NCBI GenBank assembly: GCA_043744275.1
Contig: JAYTUY010000077.1
Span: forward strand, 1 to 64,000
From: JAAFJT01 sp043744275
GTDB taxonomy: Bacteria > Bacteroidota > Bacteroidia > Chitinophagales > Saprospiraceae
Reading direction: 5' to 3'
Length of the DNA: 64,000 nt
This document shows positions 54,318-61,786 of this stretch, one piece after another. The notes under the pieces are model-generated. The model was not told the DNA's origin and did no database searches. It saw only the letters and a program-made list of their open reading frames with translations. The position numbers were made by a program, and so were the translations under genes. The number at the start of each line of letters is the position of its first letter. Position 1 is the stretch's first letter.

Positions 54318-54487
54318 ATAAAAGAGGCTGTCTCAAAAGGTATGCGTTTATTTTTTAAGCGAAATTTTATTTTGATTGAGGTTCAGATTTACGAAATTTT
54401 TAAAATTTCGTAAATCTTTTGTGAACATAAACAAAATATCATTTTGTCAAAAAAATGACATATACCTTTTGAGACAGCCTCTTTTAT
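54318..54487. mobile_element. MITE-like element with 26-base terminal inverted repeats
   Basis: 170 bases bounded by perfect 26-base inverted repeats (54318-54343 and 54462-54487) containing GAGGCTGTCTCAAAAGG, a terminus style seen in IS elements. The centre is a perfect 16-base palindrome pair (54385-54417). No ORF lies inside, so it would need a transposase in trans. Target-site duplication could not be made out. Confidence 0.65.
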
Positions 54488-54504
54488 AAGATACTAAGTA
54501 TGCC

Positions 54505-55119
54505 CTATTTTTTCGACTGCCAAAACCTATCTTTACCTTCAGCTATCCATTCCAAAGATTGTTCAATGCGTTTATTTCTTGTTTCATCTGTTTTGGCATC
54601 AGCAATCCATAAAATGTAGTTTTTACGAAATGAGGGCGATTTGCTTTCAAAAACCGTATTGGCTCTATTGTTTCGTTGTAAAGCATCAATAAATGCTTGT
54701 GGTGTTACAAGCTCTGTCGTTGATTTTTCCTTTACGGGTTTGGGCTTTGCAAATCCGTTGGCGTTCAGTTCCAACGCTTCTTTTAGGTAGGCAACCAATA
54801 CTTTTTCAGAGGGCAATTCAGATACATCTTTCAATTTATCCATATAACCAAATTTTTTACCCGCCTTTACGCTTTCTTGAATTTTGGGGTCTTTCATCAG
54901 TTCAGCCTTGTACAAACTGAACGAACAATGCTGTTTGAAAGCACCCATCATGCACAAATAGTCGCCTTTATAACTGTAATGAGGCGTTCCATATTTGACA
55001 TCTTCATCCACATCGGGGCATGTTTCGTGTATGAGTTGTCTCAACTGGTTGAGAATAGGTTTTGCAAAGTCGGCTGATTTTGCGATGTAGTCATCTACTT
55101 TTGAGTTATAATTTTTCAT
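54505..55119 (-). CDS. YdeI/OmdA-like protein with DUF1801 domain
   Basis: 204 residues. The N-terminal DUF1801 part has D-E-D-V-K-Y-G-T-P-H-Y and F-K-Q-H-C-S-F-S-L-Y; the C-terminal OmdA-type part has R-K-N-Y-I-L-W-I-A-D-A-K and R-I-E-Q-S-L-E-W-I-A-E-G. Role unknown. Single gene on the minus strand. Confidence 0.85.
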   Translation of the reverse strand: MKNYNSKVDDYIAKSADFAKPILNQLRQLIHETCPDVDEDVKYGTPHYSYKGDYLCMMGAFKQHCSFSLYKAELMKDPKIQESVKAGKKFGYMDKLKDVSELPSEKVLVAYLKEALELNANGFAKPKPVKEKSTTELVTPQAFIDALQRNNRANTVFESKSPSFRKNYILWIADAKTDETRNKRIEQSLEWIAEGKDRFWQSKK

Positions 55120-55254
55120 TTTTCATTTTTATTTAAAAGATATGGCGTTATCAAGGGATTCTACCACGATGCCGACATTGTGCATAATTACTGATTTGTC
55201 TGATGCCATTTTTATCTGCTTTTTAAATTTTCTTTTGGAAACTCTAATATTGTA

Positions 55255-56421
55255 TTATAAATACCGCAACCATACTTTTTCAGGATGCGCTGCTTTATAA
55301 CGACTGTACCACAAACATAGCGGATAAAGTACCGCCACAACCGTTAGCCAAATCGCATAAACACCCACCAAACCCACACCGCCACCTTGTTGCGGACGAC
55401 CAAAACCGAAAGGCGCAAAATTCAAATCTGACCAATTAAAACCTTGAAAGAGCATTAAAATAAGCATAAGGCAATGTAAAACGTACCAATGAATGAGGTA
55501 ATAAAACAAAGGTACTTTGCCATAAACGCATATTATTTGCATAAAACGGTTGGTTTTTCCATCAAAATAATAAAGAATAAGCATCGAAACGCCCAATGTA
55601 GCAGCAGTATAGAGTAGAGAAGGTGGGTATTTGCTAACGTTCATAAACGATAAAATGGAATATGTCCAATGTTTTTGGGTATAATTCCACAACTGAGGGT
55701 CGCCATAAAGATTAAAGGTTCTTAAAACAACAAAAACTGCCAAAGCGGTGATGCCGACTGTTCCTAAAATTTTGCGGCGTTGGCTGTCTATCTGTAAAAA
55801 AAATTGACCTAAACCATAACCTGCCAACAAAATACCCAACCAAGGAATAAGCGGATAATTGACAAAAAAGCTAAAATTGGGGCTGATTTGCCAAAAACTC
55901 ACACGGAATAAATAACCCCAAATATAATGCAAAGGAGAGGTGTTTGGAAAATTGACGTTGGCTAAAAGGTCGTGTCCAAAAATGGTAATTAAACCCAACA
56001 TGCCAATCGTTCGGGACGATAAACGTAATAAAAACGATAAAATAACCAAACCAAAACCAATTGCCGCAATGACTTGTGACATCAAAATACCAAAACTTAT
56101 ATCGAACCAAATACCGAAATTGACAATGGTAAACTCCAAAAAGATAAGCCACAAGCCCCTTGTGAGCAAAAAACGCCTCGCTACTGAGGGGTCATTTTGG
56201 CGTTGGAAAGACAGAAAAGCGGACACACCTGTCAGAAAAACAAAGGTCGGCGCACATAAATGCGTTATCCAGCGCGTGAAAAATAAGGCGGGTGTTGTGG
56301 TCGCCAAGTTGGTTGGGTCTTGGGTGAGCGCATCAACGTGCATGAGGTCGCGGGTGTGGTCGAGTGCCATGATGACCATGACTAAGCCGCGTAAGAAATC
56401 TATGGATTTGAGACGGTTCAT
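55255..56421 (-). CDS. DUF1624 / acyltransferase-like membrane protein
   Basis: 388 residues with about ten membrane segments. It starts R-L-K-S-I-D-F-L-R-G-L-V-M-V-I-M-A-L-D-H, the signature of DUF1624/heparan-alpha-glucosaminide acetyltransferase-like proteins. A cell-surface sugar acylation role is possible but not shown. One motif copy at 56183 encodes D-P-S-V-A. Confidence 0.85.
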   Translation of the reverse strand: MNRLKSIDFLRGLVMVIMALDHTRDLMHVDALTQDPTNLATTTPALFFTRWITHLCAPTFVFLTGVSAFLSFQRQNDPSVARRFLLTRGLWLIFLEFTIVNFGIWFDISFGILMSQVIAAIGFGLVILSFLLRLSSRTIGMLGLITIFGHDLLANVNFPNTSPLHYIWGYLFRVSFWQISPNFSFFVNYPLIPWLGILLAGYGLGQFFLQIDSQRRKILGTVGITALAVFVVLRTFNLYGDPQLWNYTQKHWTYSILSFMNVSKYPPSLLYTAATLGVSMLILYYFDGKTNRFMQIICVYGKVPLFYYLIHWYVLHCLMLILMLFQGFNWSDLNFAPFGFGRPQQGGGVGLVGVYAIWLTVVAVLYPLCLWYSRYKAAHPEKVWLRYL

Positions 56422-56439
56422 TTTTTCTTTTTTATTAAA

Positions 56440-56454
56440 AATACTGAGGGGGTA
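56440..56454 (+). repeat. ACTGAGGGG motif copy upstream of the DUF1624-like gene
   Basis: AATACTGAGGGGGTA, 18 bases before the start codon. Confidence 0.85.
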
Positions 56455-56461
56455 TTACTCC

Positions 56462-56702
56462 TTATTTCAACCTTTCCAAAACGCCTTTTCGCTTCACAAT
56501 ATTTTTATAATCCCATTGAATCACAACCGATTTTTCGAGCCAACGGCGGAGGTCGTTTACATCAATTTGTTCTTTTGAAGTATAAAAAATGGATGCATCT
56601 TTAAACTTTCCACCTTTCACTTCTAAGGCTGTTTCCTCAAAACTTGCCCCACTCCAAAACATCAACCGCAGCCCTTTTTTCTGTTTGCTTGAATGGATGT
56701 CA
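56462..56702 (-). pseudogene. 5'-truncated DUF1801 remnant
   Basis: The readable peptide runs from K-K-G-L-R-L-M-F-W-S-G-A-S through E-Q-I-D-V-N-D-L-R-R-W-L to the stop. That is the C-terminal half of a DUF1801-type domain. Going upstream, its frame meets a stop just inside the end of the next gene, and only TTG or ATG codons within the domain could start it. The N-terminal half is missing, so I call it a remnant; expression of the 67-residue piece is not excluded. Confidence 0.55.
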
Positions 56703-57149
56703 TTATTTTCTGATTATTTGATGTGAAAAATAAGCAATCGGCAAGCCGATACAAACGATTAAAATACCCATTTGGGTGAAATCGTTGGATAAAGTTGAAG
56801 GTCTTGGCATAATTAAAGACATCGGCACAATGATTTTGTTCATCACAAACCAAACGAAAATGCCATAAAACACGCCTGACAATTGCCAGTATTTGAATTG
56901 CTCAAATACTTTATAACCGACGAAAAAGTAAAAAACGGTGAACGCAAAAGCAATAAAATAGTGCAGCAAAAGCCCAATAGATGGCATAGCCGCGTGAGAA
57001 AAAGCGGTCTCCTTGCCAAAGAGACCGCTGGCGATGTATTGCAAAACGATAGTCGGGTTTCCCCCACCTTTTAGCATAAAGTTGAGGATTGCGGCGGTAA
57101 TGTCAAGTGTACCTGCCAATAAAGCTGTTTTTAGCAAAATATTTTTCAT
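56703..57149 (-). CDS. Membrane protein, unknown
   Basis: 148 residues with four hydrophobic segments (about 5-25, 55-75, 82-105, 125-142). No family is recognised with confidence; the layout is like small DUF1440-type proteins. The codons near 57004-57028 form a hairpin GCGGTCTC/GAGACCGC. It may be in one unit with the following remnant and DUF1624 gene. Confidence 0.7.
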   Translation of the reverse strand: MKNILLKTALLAGTLDITAAILNFMLKGGGNPTIVLQYIASGLFGKETAFSHAAMPSIGLLLHYFIAFAFTVFYFFVGYKVFEQFKYWQLSGVFYGIFVWFVMNKIIVPMSLIMPRPSTLSNDFTQMGILIVCIGLPIAYFSHQIIRK

Positions 57150-57173
57150 AATAAATTGATTTTCAATGATTTA

Positions 57174-57188
57174 TACCCCCTCAGTATT
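57174..57188 (-). repeat. ACTGAGGGG motif copy, between AraC and membrane-protein genes
   Basis: Full form TACCCCCTCAGTATT. Confidence 0.85.
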
Positions 57189-57218
57189 TTTGTTAGAACT
57201 CTCGCCTATTTATTTTAA

Positions 57219-58079
57219 CTACCGCCGATATTGCGTCGGGCTTATTTTATATTTCTGTTTAAAAACCGTTGCAAAATACTCGCCCGTTGCAAAACCTGAT
57301 GAAAAAGCAATGTCCGTAATGGGCATAGCTGTATTCCGCAGCAGCATTTCGCTGTGTTTCAATCGGATGCTTTGCAGATATTGAATGGGTGAAAATCCCG
57401 TAATTTTCTTAAAAATGCGGCTAAAATGAAACGGACTGACGCAACTATATGTCGAGATTTCTTGCAAGGATATATCCGCTGTAAAATTATTGTGAATATA
57501 GGCTTTGGCGTGCTCAACCGTTGGTAAGTGAAATTTTTTCAAAGCAGCATCTATTTCAAAATCGTAAGTGTCGTTATTCACTATAGCCACAACATGATGC
57601 AACAATTCCATAACAAGGCAATCCATTTCTAATTTGCCCATAGTTCGTATATTTTGCATAATTTGAAAATGCAAATACTCACATTCTGGATTGGCTTTCA
57701 TCGTGAGTGATAACAGATTTTCATTGGCAAAGAAAAAACTGCTTTTAAGATTGAGGTCGTCAACAAATTGCTGATAAAAAGCATCAGTAAAGTTGAAAAT
57801 GCTACATTCGCCACTCGACGGACGCAAACGATACTTGTAGTTCGGTTTTTCAATAATCATTTGCCCACTGTGCGTATCGTGTTGGTCTTTGTAATAATCA
57901 AATAAATACAGCCCTTTTTTGACATAAACCAAGCAAAAACAATCATTAAAACCCTTCAATCCTTCCTTTTCTTCCAAAAAATCAAATGCCCAATTCTTGA
58001 TTTCATAAAAATCAGATTGAAACAAATAACTCAATGTGAGTCGATTGGCTTGGGTGAGGATATGTTTTTTATTGTTCAT
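57219..58079 (-). CDS. AraC family transcriptional regulator
   Basis: 286 residues with an N-terminal cupin-like sensor part and a C-terminal pair of helix-turn-helix motifs (D-I-S-L-Q-E-I-S-T-Y-S-C-V-S-P-F-H-F-S-R and I-T-D-I-A-F-S-S-G-F-A-T-G-E-Y-F). It ends S-P-T-Q-Y-R-R. The ligand and targets are unknown; the downstream membrane protein is a candidate target. Confidence 0.93.
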   Translation of the reverse strand: MNNKKHILTQANRLTLSYLFQSDFYEIKNWAFDFLEEKEGLKGFNDCFCLVYVKKGLYLFDYYKDQHDTHSGQMIIEKPNYKYRLRPSSGECSIFNFTDAFYQQFVDDLNLKSSFFFANENLLSLTMKANPECEYLHFQIMQNIRTMGKLEMDCLVMELLHHVVAIVNNDTYDFEIDAALKKFHLPTVEHAKAYIHNNFTADISLQEISTYSCVSPFHFSRIFKKITGFSPIQYLQSIRLKHSEMLLRNTAMPITDIAFSSGFATGEYFATVFKQKYKISPTQYRR

Positions 58080-58303
58080 AAAAATCTATTTGAATGAAAA
58101 TCATGAAACAAAAATGAGCGTATTTTCACCGCCAGACCTTTGAAATCTTGCTTTTTTTTGAACAAATAGTTTTGTTTTATTTTTTTGAACCCAGTAATAC
58201 AGTCAATACCTTTTATAAATTACTGCATTTATTTTGAAGATGCAAGTAAGCAATTAAATAGCACTAACGACCTTTAAAATATCGTATAGACCTGTTGCGT
58301 GAC

Positions 58304-58387
58304 GGCATTTATCCTTATTTTGTAGAGGTGGAATATTTGGATGGCGCGATTGAATTGATTGAGGGTAGTATTACTTTGATGCGGTAG
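58304..58387 (+). pseudogene. Remnant of a T9SS type B sorting domain
   Basis: Only the last 27 codons survive: G-I-Y-P-Y-F-V-E-V-E-Y-L-D-G-A-I-E-L-I-E, ending S-I-T-L-M-R and a stop. The gene at 51195 ends with nearly the same peptide; several silent differences show a paralogue or old copy. The stop, GAGA and motif copy that follow are identical in both places. No start or earlier domain is found upstream to 58080; that stretch is AT-rich and otherwise empty. Confidence 0.8.
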
Positions 58388-58388
58388 A

Positions 58389-58403
58389 GACCCCCTCAGT
58401 ATT
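58389..58403 (-). repeat. ACTGAGGGG motif copy after the T9SS remnant
   Basis: GACCCCCTCAGTATT, in the same position relative to the stop as at 51197. Confidence 0.85.
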
Positions 58404-58459
58404 AATTCAAGAATCCCCATTATTTTCCAATAAAATTATTCTCAAAAGAAATGGAATTG

Positions 58460-58467
58460 TATATTTG
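58460..58467 (+). promoter_or_regulatory. Candidate -7 box of eno
   Basis: TATATTTG, followed by GCGCG, 60 bases before the ATG. Confidence 0.5.
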
Positions 58468-58527
58468 CGCGTCATTTCCAAATTAAACCACCTATTTTCC
58501 TACCAATTAATAAAAAAATAGAGCAAA

Positions 58528-59811
58528 ATGAGCGAAATCATTGATGTAAAAGCAAGAGAGATTTTAGATTCTCGCGGCAACCCAACTGTCGAAGTTGAAG
58601 TCATGACTGAGGGGGGCGCGATTGGCAGAGCCGCTGTACCGTCAGGTGCGTCAACTGGCACACACGAAGCAGTGGAGTTGCGCGATGGCGATAAAAAACG
58701 CTACCTCGGAAGAGGTGTTAGTAAAGCAGTGGCAAATGTCAATGACATTATCTGTCATGAACTCATTGGCTTCGATGTTTTTGAACAAAGAGCCATTGAT
58801 AAATTCATGAATGAGCTGGACGGCACACCCAACAAGGGTAAATTAGGCGCGAATGCCATCCTCGGCGTCTCTTTGGCTATCGCTAAAGCAGCGGCGAAGG
58901 AAAGCCGTCAACCGCTTTATCGCTACCTCGGTGGTGTGAATGCGCACGTGATGCCTGTGCCTCTCATGAATATTATGAACGGTGGCGAACATGCTGACAA
59001 CAGCATTGATTTTCAAGAGTTTATGATTATGCCTTTGGCGGCGGATTCTTTCAAAGAGGCGTTGAGAATGGGCGTTGAAGTGTTCCACGCTTTGAAAGGT
59101 GTTTTGAAAAAGAAAGGTTACTCTACAAACGTCGGTGATGAAGGTGGTTTTGCGCCGAATATCAAAAGCAATGTTGAAGCCATCGAAACGGTTTTAGAGG
59201 CTATCAAAGCTGCCGGTTACAAGGCGGGTGAAGACATTATGATTGCGATGGATGCGGCTGTGAGTGAATTATATGATGCTGAAACAGGTATGTATATTTT
59301 CAAAAAATCAGGCGGTGAAAAAATGAGTACCAACGATTTAGTCTCGTTTTGGACGGATTGGAGCAATAAATACCCTATTTTAAGCATCGAAGACGGCTTG
59401 GCTGAAGATGATTGGGATGGTTGGCAAGCATTGACTGCTGCTATTGGCGACCGTGTTCAATTGGTCGGTGATGATCTTTTCGTCACCAATGTTGATCGCC
59501 TTCAAAAAGGGATTGACAATGATATTGCTAATTCAATCTTGATTAAAGTTAATCAAATCGGTTCTCTTTCTGAAACAATTGATGCAGTAAACCTCGCTAC
59601 TCGCAACGGTTACACGAGCATCATGAGCCATCGTTCAGGCGAAACAGAAGATACCACTATTGCTGATTTGGCAGTAGCATTGAATTGTGGACAAATCAAA
59701 ACAGGCTCTGCAAGCCGCAGCGATCGGATAGCTAAATACAATCAATTGCTCCGCATCGAGGAGGAGTTAGGTTCAATGGCTATTTATCCAGGCAGAGCTT
59801 TATTGGGATAA
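58528..59811 (+). CDS. eno: Enolase
   Basis: 427 residues, full length. It converts 2-phosphoglycerate to phosphoenolpyruvate. Active-site segments are intact: M-N-G-G-E-H-A-D-N-S-I-D-F-Q-E, G-D-E-G-G-F-A-P, S-I-E-D-G-L-A-E, G-D-D-L-F-V-T-N, K-V-N-Q-I-G and S-H-R-S-G-E-T-E-D. The motif copy at 58605 replaces residues 27-30 by T-E-G-G with no length change relative to other enolases. Confidence 0.99.
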   Translation: MSEIIDVKAREILDSRGNPTVEVEVMTEGGAIGRAAVPSGASTGTHEAVELRDGDKKRYLGRGVSKAVANVNDIICHELIGFDVFEQRAIDKFMNELDGTPNKGKLGANAILGVSLAIAKAAAKESRQPLYRYLGGVNAHVMPVPLMNIMNGGEHADNSIDFQEFMIMPLAADSFKEALRMGVEVFHALKGVLKKKGYSTNVGDEGGFAPNIKSNVEAIETVLEAIKAAGYKAGEDIMIAMDAAVSELYDAETGMYIFKKSGGEKMSTNDLVSFWTDWSNKYPILSIEDGLAEDDWDGWQALTAAIGDRVQLVGDDLFVTNVDRLQKGIDNDIANSILIKVNQIGSLSETIDAVNLATRNGYTSIMSHRSGETEDTTIADLAVALNCGQIKTGSASRSDRIAKYNQLLRIEEELGSMAIYPGRALLG

Positions 59812-59828
59812 ATTTCTTTGTTAAATAG

Positions 59829-59866
59829 AAAAAAGGGCGAATTGGCAAGCAATTCGTCCTTTTTTT
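59829..59866. terminator. Intrinsic terminator after eno
   Basis: AAAAAAGGGCGAATT pairs with AATTCGTCCTTTTTT around GGCAAGC. Confidence 0.9.
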
Positions 59867-59872
59867 ATGCAA

Positions 59873-59887
59873 AATACTGAGGGGGTA
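59873..59887 (+). repeat. ACTGAGGGG motif copy after eno
   Basis: Full form AATACTGAGGGGGTA, just past the terminator. Confidence 0.85.
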
Positions 59888-59946
59888 AAACCGTAAAATC
59901 TAAAATTTTAAATGTAAAATGTAAAAGTTTAGAGTTGTAAAATAAC

Positions 59947-61287
59947 TCAAATCTTAGGCAACGACCACCCATTTTGATAATTGGCTTTAGTGAGTTTATT
60001 CGCCTCTTTATCATTCACAATTTGCTGTTTGCCCGCATCCCAAAAGATTTTACGATTCACTCTGAAAGCAATATTGCCCAACGAAGCATTCAACGCCGTA
60101 TTTTGAGCAATAGCAATATCGCAATTCGGTTTGGCTCTTGTTTTCATACAATCCAAAAAGTTTTGAGTATGATAATCTAAGCCATTGCCTAATCCTTTTG
60201 TAAACGGCACAGCTTCCATGCGGAAACCTTTGGTATCGTTATAAGATTGCCTATCCTTTTCAGGAATCACTTCCCAACCGCTTCTGTCCACCACAAGCGT
60301 CCCATTATTGCCGATAAATGCCACGCCATGATCGCGTCCATAAGGTCCGCCATCAATGCCGTTCGCATGTTCCCAAATCATGGTGTAATCGTTGAATTCA
60401 TAAATGGCTTGCAAAGTATCGGGCGTTTCCATCGCATTTTGAGAGCCGACAAACTGCCCGCCTGATGCCATAACAGATTTCGGTCCTTGTGCTTTCATGC
60501 CATGCAACGCCATATCTATGATGTGAACACCCCAATCGGTCATCAAACCGCCTGCATAATCCCAATACCAACGGAAATTGAAGTGAAAACGATTTTCATT
60601 AAAAGCCCGTTTAGGTGCAGGACCGAGCCACATATTATAGTCAACACCAGCTGGCGGCATCGAATCAGGCTTTGGCGGTATCGTTTTCATCCACCCTTGA
60701 TACGCCCACGATTTGACGACTCGTATTTTACCCAATTTGCCCGACCAAACGAAGTCAATCGCATCTTGCCAATGTTTATCGCTGCGTTGCCATTGCCCAA
60801 CTTGCACTACTCGATTGTATTTACGCGCCGCCGCGAGCATGACATTGCATTCCTCAATGGTTCTGCCCACAGGCTTTTCAACATACACATCCTTTCCTGC
60901 TTGGCAAGCATAAATCATCGGGAGCGCGTGCCAATGATCAGGCGTGGCGATGAGGACAGCGTCGATGTCTTTATTGTCCAATAATTTTCTGAAATCGCCA
61001 TGAGTGGGCACTGTTTTACCCGTTGCTTTATTGATTTCACGGTTTCTATCGTCCAAAACCTTTTGATCGACATCGCAAAGGGCTACGATTTCGATTTCAG
61101 GTTTTTTCATCATGGATTTTATCAGCGAACTGCCCATGCCTTTGACGCCGATGGCACCGATGCGAATTTTATCGCTCGGAGCTACAAAGCTGGTTTTGCC
61201 GAATATTCGAGAAGTGGGGAGCATACTGGCTAAGGCTGCACCGCCTGCGAGTTTGGAGGATTCATACAGAAATGTCCGTCTTTTCAT
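59947..61287 (-). CDS. Gfo/Idh/MocA family oxidoreductase, Tat-exported
   Basis: 446 residues. It starts M-K-R-R-T-F-L-Y-E-S-S-K-L-A-G-G-A-A-L, a Tat-type signal. The NAD(P)-binding part has I-G-V-K-G-M-G and the E-K-P-V motif at about residue 138 (D-V-Y-V-E-K-P-V-G). The second domain contains the D-W-G-V-H-I-I-D-M segment. The family oxidises sugars or their derivatives; the substrate is unknown. No motif copy in the gene. Confidence 0.9.
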   Translation of the reverse strand: MKRRTFLYESSKLAGGAALASMLPTSRIFGKTSFVAPSDKIRIGAIGVKGMGSSLIKSMMKKPEIEIVALCDVDQKVLDDRNREINKATGKTVPTHGDFRKLLDNKDIDAVLIATPDHWHALPMIYACQAGKDVYVEKPVGRTIEECNVMLAAARKYNRVVQVGQWQRSDKHWQDAIDFVWSGKLGKIRVVKSWAYQGWMKTIPPKPDSMPPAGVDYNMWLGPAPKRAFNENRFHFNFRWYWDYAGGLMTDWGVHIIDMALHGMKAQGPKSVMASGGQFVGSQNAMETPDTLQAIYEFNDYTMIWEHANGIDGGPYGRDHGVAFIGNNGTLVVDRSGWEVIPEKDRQSYNDTKGFRMEAVPFTKGLGNGLDYHTQNFLDCMKTRAKPNCDIAIAQNTALNASLGNIAFRVNRKIFWDAGKQQIVNDKEANKLTKANYQNGWSLPKI

Positions 61288-61378
61288 AATGATTATTTAT
61301 GATTTTAGAATAGAATAATTTGATTTGAATAACGTGGTGAAGCTATGAAATTCAGATGAAAGTTTTGTATAAAAAAAT

Positions 61379-61392
61379 GACCCCTCAGTATT
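61379..61392 (-). repeat. ACTGAGGGG motif copy, divergent intergenic region
   Basis: GACCCCTCAGTATT, 92 bases upstream of the oxidoreductase start. Confidence 0.83.
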
Positions 61393-61478
61393 TTATTTCA
61401 AAATAAAGTATTTGTCTAAAAAAAAGTCTTCTATGTAGTCAATTACACAGCATTAATCGAATAACCAAGTACCATGTA

Positions 61479-61510
61479 TTGCATAATACCTGTCATTAAA
61501 GTTATCTTTG
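61479..61510 (+). promoter_or_regulatory. Promoter candidate for the last barrel gene
   Basis: TTG at 61479, a 21-base spacer and TATCTTTG at 61503. It would give a leader of about 270 bases, which contains a possible 19-codon ORF starting at 61561. The remaining gap 61288-61786 has no other visible gene. Confidence 0.4.
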
Positions 61511-61786
61511 CATTAAATATTACTGAAAAAACAATTTTCACCATCTTAAAAATAAAAAGTATGAAAGGTTATTTGATAAACCCACTCCTCATTTTGATAG
61601 AATATTGCTTATGTGAATAGCATTATTTTATCGAAAAAATCAAAGCATTAGTCTTCTAAAATCAGTCATTTATCAGTTAAAATAAAAGAAAATGTAACCA
61701 AAATCTATCAAAATCCATCATACTAAACATCATCTACCAAATGAAAACAATGCCTATTTTTTTAAATTAATCACCTAACTTTTGTC

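Noticed and set aside
55690..55702. ACTGAGGGTC in the DUF1624-like gene
   Set aside because: Only three Gs after GA; below the four seen in all counted copies.
1469..59887. The motif as a transcription terminator or as a CRISPR-type repeat
   Set aside because: A single copy is not self-complementary and lacks a T-run. Spacing is irregular from 45 bases to several kb and both orientations are mixed, so it is not an array.
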